DNA of 64,000 nt from an uncultured Clostridia bacterium. Lineage in GTDB: Bacteria > Bacillota > Clostridia > UBA1381. The DNA lies in NCBI GenBank assembly GCA_947591315.1, contig CANQDD010000008.1, positions 1 to 64,000 of the forward strand, given 5' to 3'. Below, piece by piece: positions 19,077 to 26,641 of this stretch. The notes under the pieces are model-generated. The model saw only the letters and a program-made list of their open reading frames with translations. It was not told the origin of the DNA and searched no databases. The position numbers were made by a program, and so were the translations under genes. Position 1 is the first letter of the stretch. Every line of letters starts with the position of its first letter.

Positions 19077-19124
19077 AACAATTCCTTTTATAATAGAAAA
19101 GGATAAATTGTAAAAGGAATTGTT
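19077..19124. terminator. Long hairpin after the cyclase-like gene
   Basis: 14-bp perfect stem (19077-19090 with 19111-19124) and a 20-nt AT-rich loop, starting at the stop codon region. There is no clear T-run, so it may instead stabilise the transcript end. Confidence 0.45.
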
Positions 19125-19288
19125 ATAGGAATAACTGAAGCTAAAGAAATTTCTTCTCTTTATTTGCGTTTTAAAATGCAGGGACTATAAAATGATGCTA
19201 ACAACCAATTAAATTGCAAATTATACGCAAAAATTTTTAAGTAACCTCGTTTTTGGTTGATATAACAACAAATCCGATAAATGCGTGA

Positions 19289-19867
19289 TTATGCTGTAAT
19301 AGCGGTGTTTAAGGACTTTTCGTGATTTTTGATAAGTTTGTTGAGTGTTGGGCGTGATAGGTTCAGCTTTTTAGCCATCTGCGTTTTGTTGAGCGCTCTC
19401 TCCTTATAAGCGGTATAGTATTTTTCAAAGTCAGCAACTTGTATAGGTTTGCGACCTTTATAAGCTCCACGCTTTTTTGCCAGTTCTATGCCTTCCCTCT
19501 GTCGTTCCAGTAGATTCTCCCTCTCGAAGGTGTTGATTGCGGCTATGACAGTGAGCAGAAGGCGCCCAGTTGGGGTTTGTGTATCTATATCTTCCTTGTA
19601 AGATACAAGATTTACATGTTTATTATTAAGTGTCTCAATGATATTTAAAAGGTCTTTTGTACTTCTTGCAAGGCGTGAAAAATCATGAATGTAAATAATG
19701 TCCCCCTCTCTTGCAAACTCAATCATTTCGGCGAGTTTTGGTCTGTTGACGTCCTTTGCACTGATTTTTTCAGAAAATACCTTTTCGACTTCAAACTTTC
19801 GCATAGTTTCAAGCTGTCGAGCTTCGTTTTGCTCTATTGTGGACACTCTAACATAACCTATTTTCAT
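19289..19867 (-). CDS. Serine recombinase (resolvase/invertase family)
   Basis: 192-residue site-specific recombinase. ATG 19867 was chosen because MKIGYVRVST is the canonical N-terminus and GGGAAGG precedes it; a longer reading to 19960 only adds non-homologous residues. Ser9 in YVRVST is the nucleophile. The resolvase core has SRLARSTKDLLNIIE and FERENLLERQREGIELAKKRG, and the C-terminal helix-turn-helix has MAKKLNLSRPTLNKLIK. It lies convergent to the cyclase-like gene and divergent from the integrase. The length is right for a resolvase rather than a large serine integrase, so it is probably cargo or a remnant of another element. Confidence 0.9.
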   Translation of the reverse strand: MKIGYVRVSTIEQNEARQLETMRKFEVEKVFSEKISAKDVNRPKLAEMIEFAREGDIIYIHDFSRLARSTKDLLNIIETLNNKHVNLVSYKEDIDTQTPTGRLLLTVIAAINTFERENLLERQREGIELAKKRGAYKGRKPIQVADFEKYYTAYKERALNKTQMAKKLNLSRPTLNKLIKNHEKSLNTAITA

Positions 19868-20192
19868 AGTAGTCCTTCCCTTCTCTTTAATTAAGGTCAT
19901 GATAACTCTCCTTTTTCCATTCGTCAATAAAAACTCAAGAGATGGTTTACATTTTGTCAAATTTTCCAGATTTCAATATTATTTTTACATCGAAACGTCC
20001 AAATTCAGGCGTAAATAATGGGTATGCCCTAATTTACATAAATAATTGTTATTTTTGGGTAATTTTTCACGAAATTTTTTTGCTGTGCATCAAAAAAAAG
20101 CGTGCTGATTTGTCTCACAATTTTCTCGTGGTTGAAATCTCAACAAATCGTTCGTTGTGCATATTGACGAATTTTCTGTGAAATTTATTATT

Positions 20193-20229
20193 TGTCATTG
20201 TTGACAATGACAGGTGTTTGCTGTACTAT
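20193..20229 (+). promoter_or_regulatory. Promoter with palindromic operator in the integrase upstream region
   Basis: A 20-nt inverted repeat (9-bp arms TGTCATTGT and ACAATGACA, 2-nt centre; 20193-20212) contains the -35 TTGACA (20201-20206), followed by a 17-nt spacer and -10 TACTAT (20224-20229). A repressor dimer bound here would block the promoter. No repressor gene is seen in the element. Confidence 0.55.
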
Positions 20230-20277
20230 TAGTATAGATGATACCATTTTATTTTTTTTAACTGGTGCATTTAGTTG

Positions 20278-20305
20278 TTGACATGTCAAAAAAACGCGGT
20301 ATACT
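20278..20305 (+). promoter_or_regulatory. Proximal integrase promoter
   Basis: TTGACA (20278-20283), 16-nt spacer, TATACT (20300-20305), 44 nt before the integrase ATG. It is the second of two tandem promoters. Confidence 0.65.
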
Positions 20306-20349
20306 AGAAAAACAATGGTTATGTGGAATAAAAGAAAGAAGGTAATATA

Positions 20350-21618
20350 ATGGCCGGTTTTAAAGAGCGCTTTGAAAAAAGTAAAGCGCGGAATACATTA
20401 AAAGAAGAAAAAGTAAAGCGCTATAAGAAAAAATCATACACTGGCGTATTTTATGAAGAAAAAAGAAAAGCGTGGGCGTGCAGAGCAAAACGCAAAGACA
20501 GTAACGGCAAGCTAAGGGATAAAATTTTACATGACTTTAAGACTGCCCTTCAGGCAAAACAAGCACGTGATGACTTAATCTATGAGTGGAAGCATATGCC
20601 ACCAGTAGACGTTGCTTCTGAAGTAGTCAATGATAAGGACATTACGCTTGGTGAGTTGTATGGTGAATTTATAAGTAAATATGCTTCATATGATAGAGAA
20701 AAAAGTACATTGACGAGATATGATTCCCTTTTCAGGAATCACCTATCAAGGTGGGAGAACAGGAATGTGGCTTCTATTACTGCCAATGAACTGTCAGAGT
20801 ATCTGTTTAAACTAACCTCTACTCTCTCATATGCCTACATAATGAGTATCCACAAGTTTATGAAAGTATTGTGGAATTTTGCCTACGACAAAGAGTATTT
20901 GAGTAAAAATATAATCGATAAGGTCACTACACCCAAAGCAGGGTCAGAAGAGGGGCAAATCAAGATTTACACCCAGGCAGAACTTGATATGTTTGAGAAT
21001 AGGTTTGCAAGCACACACTCAATAACGGCTTTCAAAATTGGCAGAGCCACAGGCGTAAGAGTTGGAGAGTGTTATGGCCTTTTGTGGTCTGACATTGACT
21101 GGGAAAACCACACTATGAGAATCAGTAGGCAAATGGTTTACGAGGATAAAATGTGGACTTTGAGGAATACCAAAACTAAGGCAGCCATAAGGGTTATTGA
21201 CCTTCAAGATAGTATCTATGATTATCTCAAAGACCTAAGAGCAAAACAATTAAAGCAAAAAGAAGAATTGGGTGCGGCTTACAAGATAAACAGAATTGCT
21301 GTGGATATGGGACGGGGAAAACCTAAGGCAATTAGAGAGGACTTAGAATTAATAAACATAAAGAGTAATGGGGAAATGTTGACTCCGGATAGCGAGAAAT
21401 TTTTGGGGCGTATATCAAGGCAGGAGTTATCTGTCAATTTCAGATTCCACAATCTGCGACACACCCACGCAAGTTGGCTGGCTGAACACAACGTCCCAGC
21501 CATAGTTACCAAAAAGAGATTGGGTCACAGCAAAGAAGAAACCACTCTCAGATATTATACCCATATCACACAAGGTATGCGAAATGACTTGTTAAGCAAG
21601 CTGAACAATAACGAATAA
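20350..21618 (+). CDS. int: Tyrosine recombinase/integrase
   Basis: 422-residue phage-type integrase. An N-terminal AP2-like arm-binding domain (about 28-75; YTGVFYEEKRKAWACRAKRK), a SAM-like core-binding domain (about 97-190) and the catalytic domain with Arg237 in ATGVRVGE, the HNLRHTHASWL box, GHSKEETTLRYYTHI and the likely nucleophile Tyr403. It ends 166 nt before a displaced rubrerythrin 3' end, the usual position for an integrase next to its attachment site. The target is therefore inferred to be the rubrerythrin gene. Two promoters, one with a palindromic operator, lie upstream. Confidence 0.95.
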   Translation: MAGFKERFEKSKARNTLKEEKVKRYKKKSYTGVFYEEKRKAWACRAKRKDSNGKLRDKILHDFKTALQAKQARDDLIYEWKHMPPVDVASEVVNDKDITLGELYGEFISKYASYDREKSTLTRYDSLFRNHLSRWENRNVASITANELSEYLFKLTSTLSYAYIMSIHKFMKVLWNFAYDKEYLSKNIIDKVTTPKAGSEEGQIKIYTQAELDMFENRFASTHSITAFKIGRATGVRVGECYGLLWSDIDWENHTMRISRQMVYEDKMWTLRNTKTKAAIRVIDLQDSIYDYLKDLRAKQLKQKEELGAAYKINRIAVDMGRGKPKAIREDLELINIKSNGEMLTPDSEKFLGRISRQELSVNFRFHNLRHTHASWLAEHNVPAIVTKKRLGHSKEETTLRYYTHITQGMRNDLLSKLNNNE

Positions 21619-21784
21619 GACACCTTGAAAACAATGCTGAAATAGTTGTAAAATCAGTTTTTGGAGCGTACTCTCAACATTTGGGAGTGTTATGACAAGA
21701 AAGTGTGTTAGAAGGTGTGTTAAGTGGATACCAAATCCAAAAATTGGTTGAAATGGCAGCCAAAAAACATACGGTTTTCACGTT

Positions 21785-21838
21785 GAAGCTAGACATGGCA
21801 AGGGTTTTGAAGGCTTGTTAAAGAGGTATTTTGGCTAA
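21785..21838 (+). mobile_element. Displaced rubrerythrin 3' end (att copy 2)
   Basis: 54 nt encoding [17 protein letters not shown] and a stop in one frame, diverged mainly at third positions from the rubrerythrin 3' end at 12456. There is no start codon or upstream gene body. It lies downstream of the intact integrase and is read as the right attachment site of element A. Confidence 0.75.
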
Positions 21839-21880
21839 GATAGAATCAGCCAAAAACAGCTATTTTACTTGTTTTCTAAC

Positions 21881-21912
21881 ATACGGGGTGTAACCAATGT
21901 TACACCCCGTAT
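21881..21912. terminator. Terminator-like hairpin after att copy 2
   Basis: Perfect 14-bp stem ATACGGGGTGTAAC/GTTACACCCCGTAT with a CAAT loop and a weak T-rich tail. It takes the same place relative to the rubrerythrin end as the hairpin at 23318 does to att copy 3. Confidence 0.7.
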
Positions 21913-21931
21913 TTATTTAAGATAATGGGAA

Positions 21932-22007
21932 CTCAAGGGCAAATTGAAGGGAAAGAGCGTAAAATTAGAGTAAAAAAGCAGTCCTCCTGGGCAGTTTTGC
22001 CCTTGAG
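21932..22007. repeat. Inverted 11-mer CTCAAGGGCAA pair
   Basis: CTCAAGGGCAA at 21932-21942 and its exact complement at 21997-22007, with a third direct copy at 23161-23171 just before att copy 3. They may be recombinase accessory sites or repeat debris; the function is unknown. Confidence 0.45.
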
Positions 22008-22008
22008 G

Positions 22009-22037
22009 TTGAAAATGCCAATAAAGTATGATATACT
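22009..22037 (+). promoter_or_regulatory. Promoter of the SLH-integrase chimera
   Basis: TTGAAA (22009-22014), 17-nt spacer, TATACT (22032-22037), with AGAGGT 8 nt before the ATG at 22078, so the chimera could be expressed. Confidence 0.65.
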
Positions 22038-22077
22038 AAGAAAAGAAAAGATTTTAGAAGAAAAGAGGTAAAAAAGT

Positions 22078-23112
22078 ATGAGAAAGAGAGATATATTAAG
22101 AAAATCAATCGCAGGCAGCTTGATAGCAGTCAGCTTAGCAAGTACCACCCTTTCTGCCTTTGCCTATACAACTACATTTCCAGACGTAAATCCTGGAGAT
22201 TGGTATTATGATACAGTAATGTCAATGACAGCTAGGGGTTTATTTGCGGGGATAGAGGAGGATGGCGTGATATATTTTAAGCCAGATAAGGCAATGACAA
22301 GAGCAGAGTTTTTGGTAGTAGTGAGTAGGGTGTTAGAGCTACCTGTAGTAGAAGGAGGACAATGGTGGGAAGGTGCGTATGAGAGTCTGAAAGAGTCAGG
22401 GATAGTGACAGGTGGCGAGATAAGTGAGGAAGTTATCAATGAAGCAATGCCACGCGAGGAGATGGCAATGGTAGCGATAAGAGCAGCAGAGTATAGAGGA
22501 GAGAGTATAGGAAGCAAGTATAAGGACAGGGTATCTAATGAAATAACAGGTGTTAGAGTTGGTGAGTGTTATGGGTTATTGTGGAGCGATATTGACTGGG
22601 ATAGGCACACTATGAGTATCAGACGACAGATGGTTTACGAAGACCATATGTGGACCTTGAGGAATACCAAAACTAAGGCAGCCATAAGGGTGATAGACCT
22701 TCAAGACAGTATCTACAACTACCTAAAAGACTTACGAGCCACGCAACTAAGGCAGAGAGAGGAATTAGGACCAGCGTACAGAGTCAATAGGGTTGCAGTT
22801 GATATGGGCAGAGGGAAACCCAAAGAGATTAGGGATGACCTCGAATTGATAAACGTAAAGAGCAATGGCGAGATGCTTACGCCTGATAGTGAGAAATTTT
22901 TAGGCAGAATTTCAAGGCAAGAGTTATCAGTCAATTTCAGATTCCATAACCTACGCCACACCCACGCATCCTGGCTTGCTGAACACAACGTACCTGCCAT
23001 TGTTACAAAAAAGAGATTGGGGCATTCCAAAGAGGAAACTACTCTCAGATATTACACCCACATAACGCAGGGAATGAGAGACGACCTACTCAGTAAGCTC
23101 AACAACAGCTAA
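22078..23112 (+). CDS. Chimera: secreted SLH N-terminus fused to integrase catalytic domain
   Basis: 344-residue in-frame fusion. Residues 1-155 are a signal peptide (cleavage near SAFA-YTT) and two SLH units close to the host SLH paralogues (FPDVNPGDWYYDTVMSMTAR). From about residue 157 (nt 22546, ITGVRVGE) to the end it is the catalytic half of a tyrosine recombinase, paralogous to the intact integrase, keeping the Arg, HNLRHTHASW, GHSKEETTLRYY and Tyr but lacking arm and core-binding domains. The DNA is roughly 85% identical to the intact integrase by eye, so it is not a recent copy. The likely origin is a deletion joining two genes; the product would be exported and so is probably inactive as a recombinase. 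It may be a functional pseudogene. Confidence 0.8.
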   Translation: MRKRDILRKSIAGSLIAVSLASTTLSAFAYTTTFPDVNPGDWYYDTVMSMTARGLFAGIEEDGVIYFKPDKAMTRAEFLVVVSRVLELPVVEGGQWWEGAYESLKESGIVTGGEISEEVINEAMPREEMAMVAIRAAEYRGESIGSKYKDRVSNEITGVRVGECYGLLWSDIDWDRHTMSIRRQMVYEDHMWTLRNTKTKAAIRVIDLQDSIYNYLKDLRATQLRQREELGPAYRVNRVAVDMGRGKPKEIRDDLELINVKSNGEMLTPDSEKFLGRISRQELSVNFRFHNLRHTHASWLAEHNVPAIVTKKRLGHSKEETTLRYYTHITQGMRDDLLSKLNNS

Positions 23113-23232
23113 TTGAAGTGCACATTCAAAAATTCATAGACACCCCTAATGAAGGGAAAACTCAAGGGCAAGTAAGAGTTATACCTTATGAAAATGGCTT
23201 ATCTGCTGACTTTTTCCACTCCTATCCTAAAT

Positions 23233-23286
23233 GAAGCAAGACATGGAAAAGGCTTTGAGGGCTTATTGAAGAGATATTTCGGCTAA
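23233..23286 (+). mobile_element. Displaced rubrerythrin 3' end (att copy 3, outer right boundary)
   Basis: 54 nt encoding the same [17 protein letters not shown] plus stop, 120 nt after the chimera's integrase end. It is followed by a terminator and a host-type SLH gene, so it is probably the original chromosomal end of the rubrerythrin gene. Confidence 0.75.
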
Positions 23287-23317
23287 GCCAAAACCTATGT
23301 TAATACTTGATTTTATG

Positions 23318-23348
23318 AAAAATCCCGCTTGTATAAGCGGGATTTTTT
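23318..23348 (+). terminator. Terminator, probably the original rubrerythrin terminator
   Basis: AAAATCCCGCTT/AAGCGGGATTTT stem with a GTAT loop and T-run, 32 nt after att copy 3. Confidence 0.8.
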
Positions 23349-23384
23349 ATGTACGGCAGCGGCACGGGAAGCATGCCGCGAGGG

Positions 23385-23413
23385 TTGATATTGTCGGCGC
23401 GATATGATATACT
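23385..23413 (+). promoter_or_regulatory. Promoter of the first SLH gene
   Basis: TTGATA (23385-23390), 17-nt spacer, TATACT (23408-23413), 31 nt before the ATG. Confidence 0.6.
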
Positions 23414-23443
23414 TATCATATATATGAAAACGAGGTAACGTAT

Positions 23444-24577
23444 ATGAAAACGAAAAAGATTACGGCGGCGATAGCTGCTGCGGTACTTGTGATTGGAACG
23501 GCTGCAGGCGCGGCGGCGTTCCCCGATGTAAAGTCGGGGGACTGGTACTACGATACCGTTACGGCGATGACGAACAAAGGGTTATTTGCAGGAATCGAAG
23601 AAAACGGCACTGTTTACTTTAAGCCGGAAAATACAATGACCCACGCGGAATTTATTGCCGTGGTGGACAGAATACTTGGACTTGACACAAGCGAAAAGGG
23701 CGACACATGGTGGTACGGCGTGTATAAAGCCGCGGTTGACGCAAAGCTCATAACGGGCGGTGAAATGAGCGAGACCGACATGGACAGCGACATAACGCGT
23801 CAGGAAATGGCAATGATAGCGGTGCGCGCCATTGAAAAACGGGGAGAAACGCTCTCAAAGCAGTACGCCGACAATGTTCAGGCATCGATCCCCGACAACC
23901 AAAAAATCGACAGCTACTACCGCGATTTCGTTTTGACGGCATACGAAAACGGCATACTCTGCGGCGTGGACGACCTCGGCACATTCGACCCCGACGGCAC
24001 ACTCACGCGCGCCGCTGCTGCTGCGGTATTAAACCGCATAACAGAGCCGTCAAAAAGAGAAAGCCGCGACTTCTCACAGCCGCCCGATCCTCTGCACAAT
24101 TACAACCCCATAACGATCTACGAAGGTCAGCCGCGCGAAAACCGCCTCGCGAGAGAAGGCGACATATTCGTCAAAGCGGACGGCACGCAGGTGGTACTGA
24201 AAATAGATGAATTGACGGGCGTCTTGGGTTACGGTCAAGGCGTTGCTCCGGATGTGGGTATAATGGATGAGGTAGGGCAGGGAGTACATATAACCAGAAG
24301 TCCTTTAACAGCTAATGGTACATTAACAACGGGCAAATACGGACTAAATTCAGTGGGTAAAAATGTTAGTGATTCGCAGTATCAAGTAAATGTTTTTACC
24401 GGTGAAGGACATTGGGACAGTGAATGGGCAGTAATAAGTTACTATACCAGACCAAGAGGATATGACGGCACGGAGATAGGGGAAGTATCTGCGGACAAGA
24501 ATTATTTTTGGGACAGCATGGATTGGGTATTAGTTTCCGCACATCCCGAGTATGCGGATATATTTAAGGTAAATTAA
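23444..24577 (+). CDS. SLH-domain secreted protein, paralogue 1
   Basis: 377 residues: a signal peptide (MKTKKITAAIAAAVLVIGTA, cleavage near AAA-FPDV), three SLH units (about 26-70, 85-135 and 150-205; FPDVKSGDWYYDTV, SLH3 with YENGILCGVDDLGTFDP), then a conserved hinge (PPDPLHNYNPITIYEGQP) and a C-terminal domain of about 140 residues of unknown function. SLH units anchor it to the wall. The SLH part is GC-rich like the host, whereas the C-terminal part from about 24270 is AT-rich, a mosaic shared with the paralogues at 39570 and 40727. GAGGT lies 9 nt upstream of the ATG. It is the first gene to the right of the integrated region. Confidence 0.85.
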   Translation: MKTKKITAAIAAAVLVIGTAAGAAAFPDVKSGDWYYDTVTAMTNKGLFAGIEENGTVYFKPENTMTHAEFIAVVDRILGLDTSEKGDTWWYGVYKAAVDAKLITGGEMSETDMDSDITRQEMAMIAVRAIEKRGETLSKQYADNVQASIPDNQKIDSYYRDFVLTAYENGILCGVDDLGTFDPDGTLTRAAAAAVLNRITEPSKRESRDFSQPPDPLHNYNPITIYEGQPRENRLAREGDIFVKADGTQVVLKIDELTGVLGYGQGVAPDVGIMDEVGQGVHITRSPLTANGTLTTGKYGLNSVGKNVSDSQYQVNVFTGEGHWDSEWAVISYYTRPRGYDGTEIGEVSADKNYFWDSMDWVLVSAHPEYADIFKVN

Positions 24578-24580
24578 AAG

Positions 24581-24617
24581 AAAACAGACCGCGCCTCACA
24601 AGAGGAGCGGTCGTTTT
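24581..24617. terminator. Bidirectional terminator between SLH gene and htpG
   Basis: Hairpin with matching arms around GACCGC/GCGGTC and CCTC/GAGG, A-run on the left and T-run on the right, between convergent genes. Confidence 0.75.
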
Positions 24618-24625
24618 ACATATAT

Positions 24626-26473
24626 TTAGAATAATCTTTCCAGCAGTTTATTGGAGCGCTCGACAAATTTTGTCATTTGCTCCGCGTTCAACGGGCTGTG
24701 GCTTATTTTCGCGAGGTCGTACACGTGATTTATCACGAGCGACGCGTCCTCACCCTCAAGCGTGTCGAGCTTCTTTATGAGCGAATTGTTTGAGTTTAGC
24801 ACAAGCGTGAACTCGTCCTTGAACATATCCGCCATTGACGCCGCCTGCTGACCGTAGGCGCGGTACATTTCGCGCATACGGCGCGACTGCTCGCTCAAAA
24901 GTATTACCGCGGGGATTTTGCCGTCCTTTAAGGACTGTACCTCTATTTTGAGCGAGTCGTCGTTTATCTCGTTTTTGAATTTTTCAATCAGCGCTTCGTC
25001 GGCTTTTTTCGCGTCGTCGTCCTTCTCGTTTTCGTCGGAAACGTCGCTTATGGCGCTGTCGATACGCTTGAATTTCACGCCCCCATTCTTCATTTCCACA
25101 AACGATATAAAGTGCGTGTCCATCATGCTTGGCAGCATTACCGCGTCAAGTCCCTGATCCCTGAACATTTTTATATACTGCGACTGCACCTTTTCGTCCG
25201 AGACGTAGTAAACGGTCTTGTCCTCCTTGGTGCCGATATAGTCGTCGAGCGTGATGTACTTTCCGTCGAGGTTTTTGTATATGATGATATTCTTAACCTT
25301 ATCGTAAAACTTATCGTCGCGCAGACAGCCGTACTTTATAAATATGTCGATGTCGTCCCAGTATTTTTCGTAGTTTTCCCTGTCGCCGTTAAACAGCTCC
25401 GTCAGCTTGTCCGCGACCTTCTTTGTGATATGCGATGAAATCTTTTTAACGTAGCCGTCGTTCTGCAAAAAGCTTCGCGACACATTGAGCGGCAGGTCGG
25501 GGCAGTCGATAACGCCCTTAAGAAGCATCAGAAATTCGGGGATTACCTCTTTAACGTTGTCCGCGACGAATACCTGGTTGTTGTACAGCTTTATCTGTCC
25601 CTCCTGACCGGCGAACTCGTGGTTTATTTTCGGGAAGTATAGTATGCCCTTCAGGTTGAACGGGTAATCAACGTTCAGGTGTATCCAAAACAGCGGCTCG
25701 TTAAAGTCAAGAAATACCTTGTGGTAAAACGCTTTGTATTCCTCGTCCGTACATTCCGACGGCTTTTTCATCCAAAGTGGATTTGTGTCGTTTATGGGTT
25801 TCGGTTCTTCCTTTTCCTCGCCCTCTTTTTCCTCGTCCTTCTTGTCGGGATTTTCGAGGTAGACCTCTATCGGCAGGAACGCGCAGTACTTGTGGAGTAT
25901 TTCCTTTATTTTGTACTCGTCGAGAAATTCCTCGCTGTCCTCCGCCACATGGAGCGTCACGGTCGTGCCGCGCTCGGTGCGCGCGCCGTCCGTAAGCTCA
26001 AATTCCATGCTTCCGTCACACGTCCACTTTGCCGCCTTCGCGCCGTCAATGTACGAGAGCGAGTCTATCTCAACACTGTCCGCTACCATAAACGCGCTGT
26101 AAAAGCCGAGACCGAAGTGACCGATTATCTGCGCGCCCGCGTCGTCCTCCTGCTTGTACTTTTCGAGGAAGTCGCTCGCGCCCGAAAACGCTATCTGATT
26201 TATATACTTGTCTATTTCCTCGGCTGTCATACCGATACCGTTATCGGATATTGTAAGCGTCTTATTCTCCTTCGATACGGAAACAACGACCTTAAATTTC
26301 TCGTCCGCCGAAATCTCCGCGTCGCCGATACCCGCGAGCTTTTTAAGCTTTGTTACCGCGTCGCAGCCGTTTGAAACAAGCTCTCTTAAGAAAATATCCT
26401 TGTCGCTGTACAGCCATTTTTTGATAATCGGGAACAGGTTTTCACTGTCAACCGATATGTTTCCCTTTGCCAT
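24626..26473 (-). CDS. htpG: Molecular chaperone HtpG (Hsp90)
   Basis: ATP-dependent cytoplasmic Hsp90 chaperone, 615 residues, the normal bacterial length. The N-terminal GHKL ATPase has RELVSNGCDAVTKLKKL (about 31-47), SDNGIGMTAEEID (about 77-89) and IGHFGLGFYSAFMVAD (about 117-132). The middle domain has LPLNVSRSFLQ near 330, and the C-terminal dimerisation domain ends the protein. An acidic/Lys linker is present near 215-230. AAAGGAC lies 10 nt before the ATG. Its promoter has a CIRCE operator immediately upstream, so HrcA control is likely; in Bacillus subtilis htpG is not CIRCE-controlled. Confidence 0.96.
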   Translation of the reverse strand: MAKGNISVDSENLFPIIKKWLYSDKDIFLRELVSNGCDAVTKLKKLAGIGDAEISADEKFKVVVSVSKENKTLTISDNGIGMTAEEIDKYINQIAFSGASDFLEKYKQEDDAGAQIIGHFGLGFYSAFMVADSVEIDSLSYIDGAKAAKWTCDGSMEFELTDGARTERGTTVTLHVAEDSEEFLDEYKIKEILHKYCAFLPIEVYLENPDKKDEEKEGEEKEEPKPINDTNPLWMKKPSECTDEEYKAFYHKVFLDFNEPLFWIHLNVDYPFNLKGILYFPKINHEFAGQEGQIKLYNNQVFVADNVKEVIPEFLMLLKGVIDCPDLPLNVSRSFLQNDGYVKKISSHITKKVADKLTELFNGDRENYEKYWDDIDIFIKYGCLRDDKFYDKVKNIIIYKNLDGKYITLDDYIGTKEDKTVYYVSDEKVQSQYIKMFRDQGLDAVMLPSMMDTHFISFVEMKNGGVKFKRIDSAISDVSDENEKDDDAKKADEALIEKFKNEINDDSLKIEVQSLKDGKIPAVILLSEQSRRMREMYRAYGQQAASMADMFKDEFTLVLNSNNSLIKKLDTLEGEDASLVINHVYDLAKISHSPLNAEQMTKFVERSNKLLERLF

Positions 26474-26514
26474 GTCAAATCATGTCCTTTCTCTGTTTAT
26501 TAAGTCTAAATAAT

Positions 26515-26543
26515 ATAATAATACCATTTTACGGAAAAGTCAA
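26515..26543 (-). promoter_or_regulatory. htpG promoter
   Basis: Minus-strand TTGACT (26538-26543), 17-nt spacer, TATTAT (26515-26520), 42 nt before the start codon. Confidence 0.7.
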
Positions 26544-26550
26544 CAGAAAA

Positions 26551-26577
26551 TTAGCACTCTTAACAAGAGAGTGCTAA
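26551..26577. promoter_or_regulatory. CIRCE operator (HrcA site)
   Basis: Exact CIRCE: TTAGCACTC, 9-nt spacer, GAGTGCTAA. It lies 7 nt upstream of the htpG -35 and 24 nt upstream of the -35 of the divergent toxin promoter, so HrcA bound here could affect both. Confidence 0.93.
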
Positions 26578-26601
26578 TTGTTTACGTTTTGTTCACATTT
26601 A

Positions 26602-26630
26602 TTGCAAAACACGCGCTTTTCTGATATAAT
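26602..26630 (+). promoter_or_regulatory. Promoter of the type I toxin mRNA
   Basis: TTGCAA (26602-26607), 17-nt spacer, TATAAT (26625-26630). Transcription would start near 26637, giving a short leader whose first stem-loop covers the ribosome site. Confidence 0.7.
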
Positions 26631-26641
26631 TTCCCTGTCGG

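Larger units (their letters stand above)
12506..21838 (+). mobile_element. Integrated element A (restriction-modification and cyclase-like cargo)
   Basis: About 9.3 kb between the rubrerythrin 3' end and a second rubrerythrin 3'-end copy. It is AT-rich against the GC-rich host genes. Cargo: a two-gene R-M-like system, a cyclase-like gene, a serine recombinase and, next to the right attachment copy, a tyrosine integrase with its own promoters. Boundaries are inferred from the att repeats. No transfer or replication genes are seen, so it is either a small integrative genomic island or needs a helper. Confidence 0.75.

Noticed and set aside
19077-19124. Long hairpin considered as a small RNA or CRISPR-like repeat
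   Set aside because: A single inverted repeat with no repetition or spacer pattern. No CRISPR array is seen anywhere in the window.
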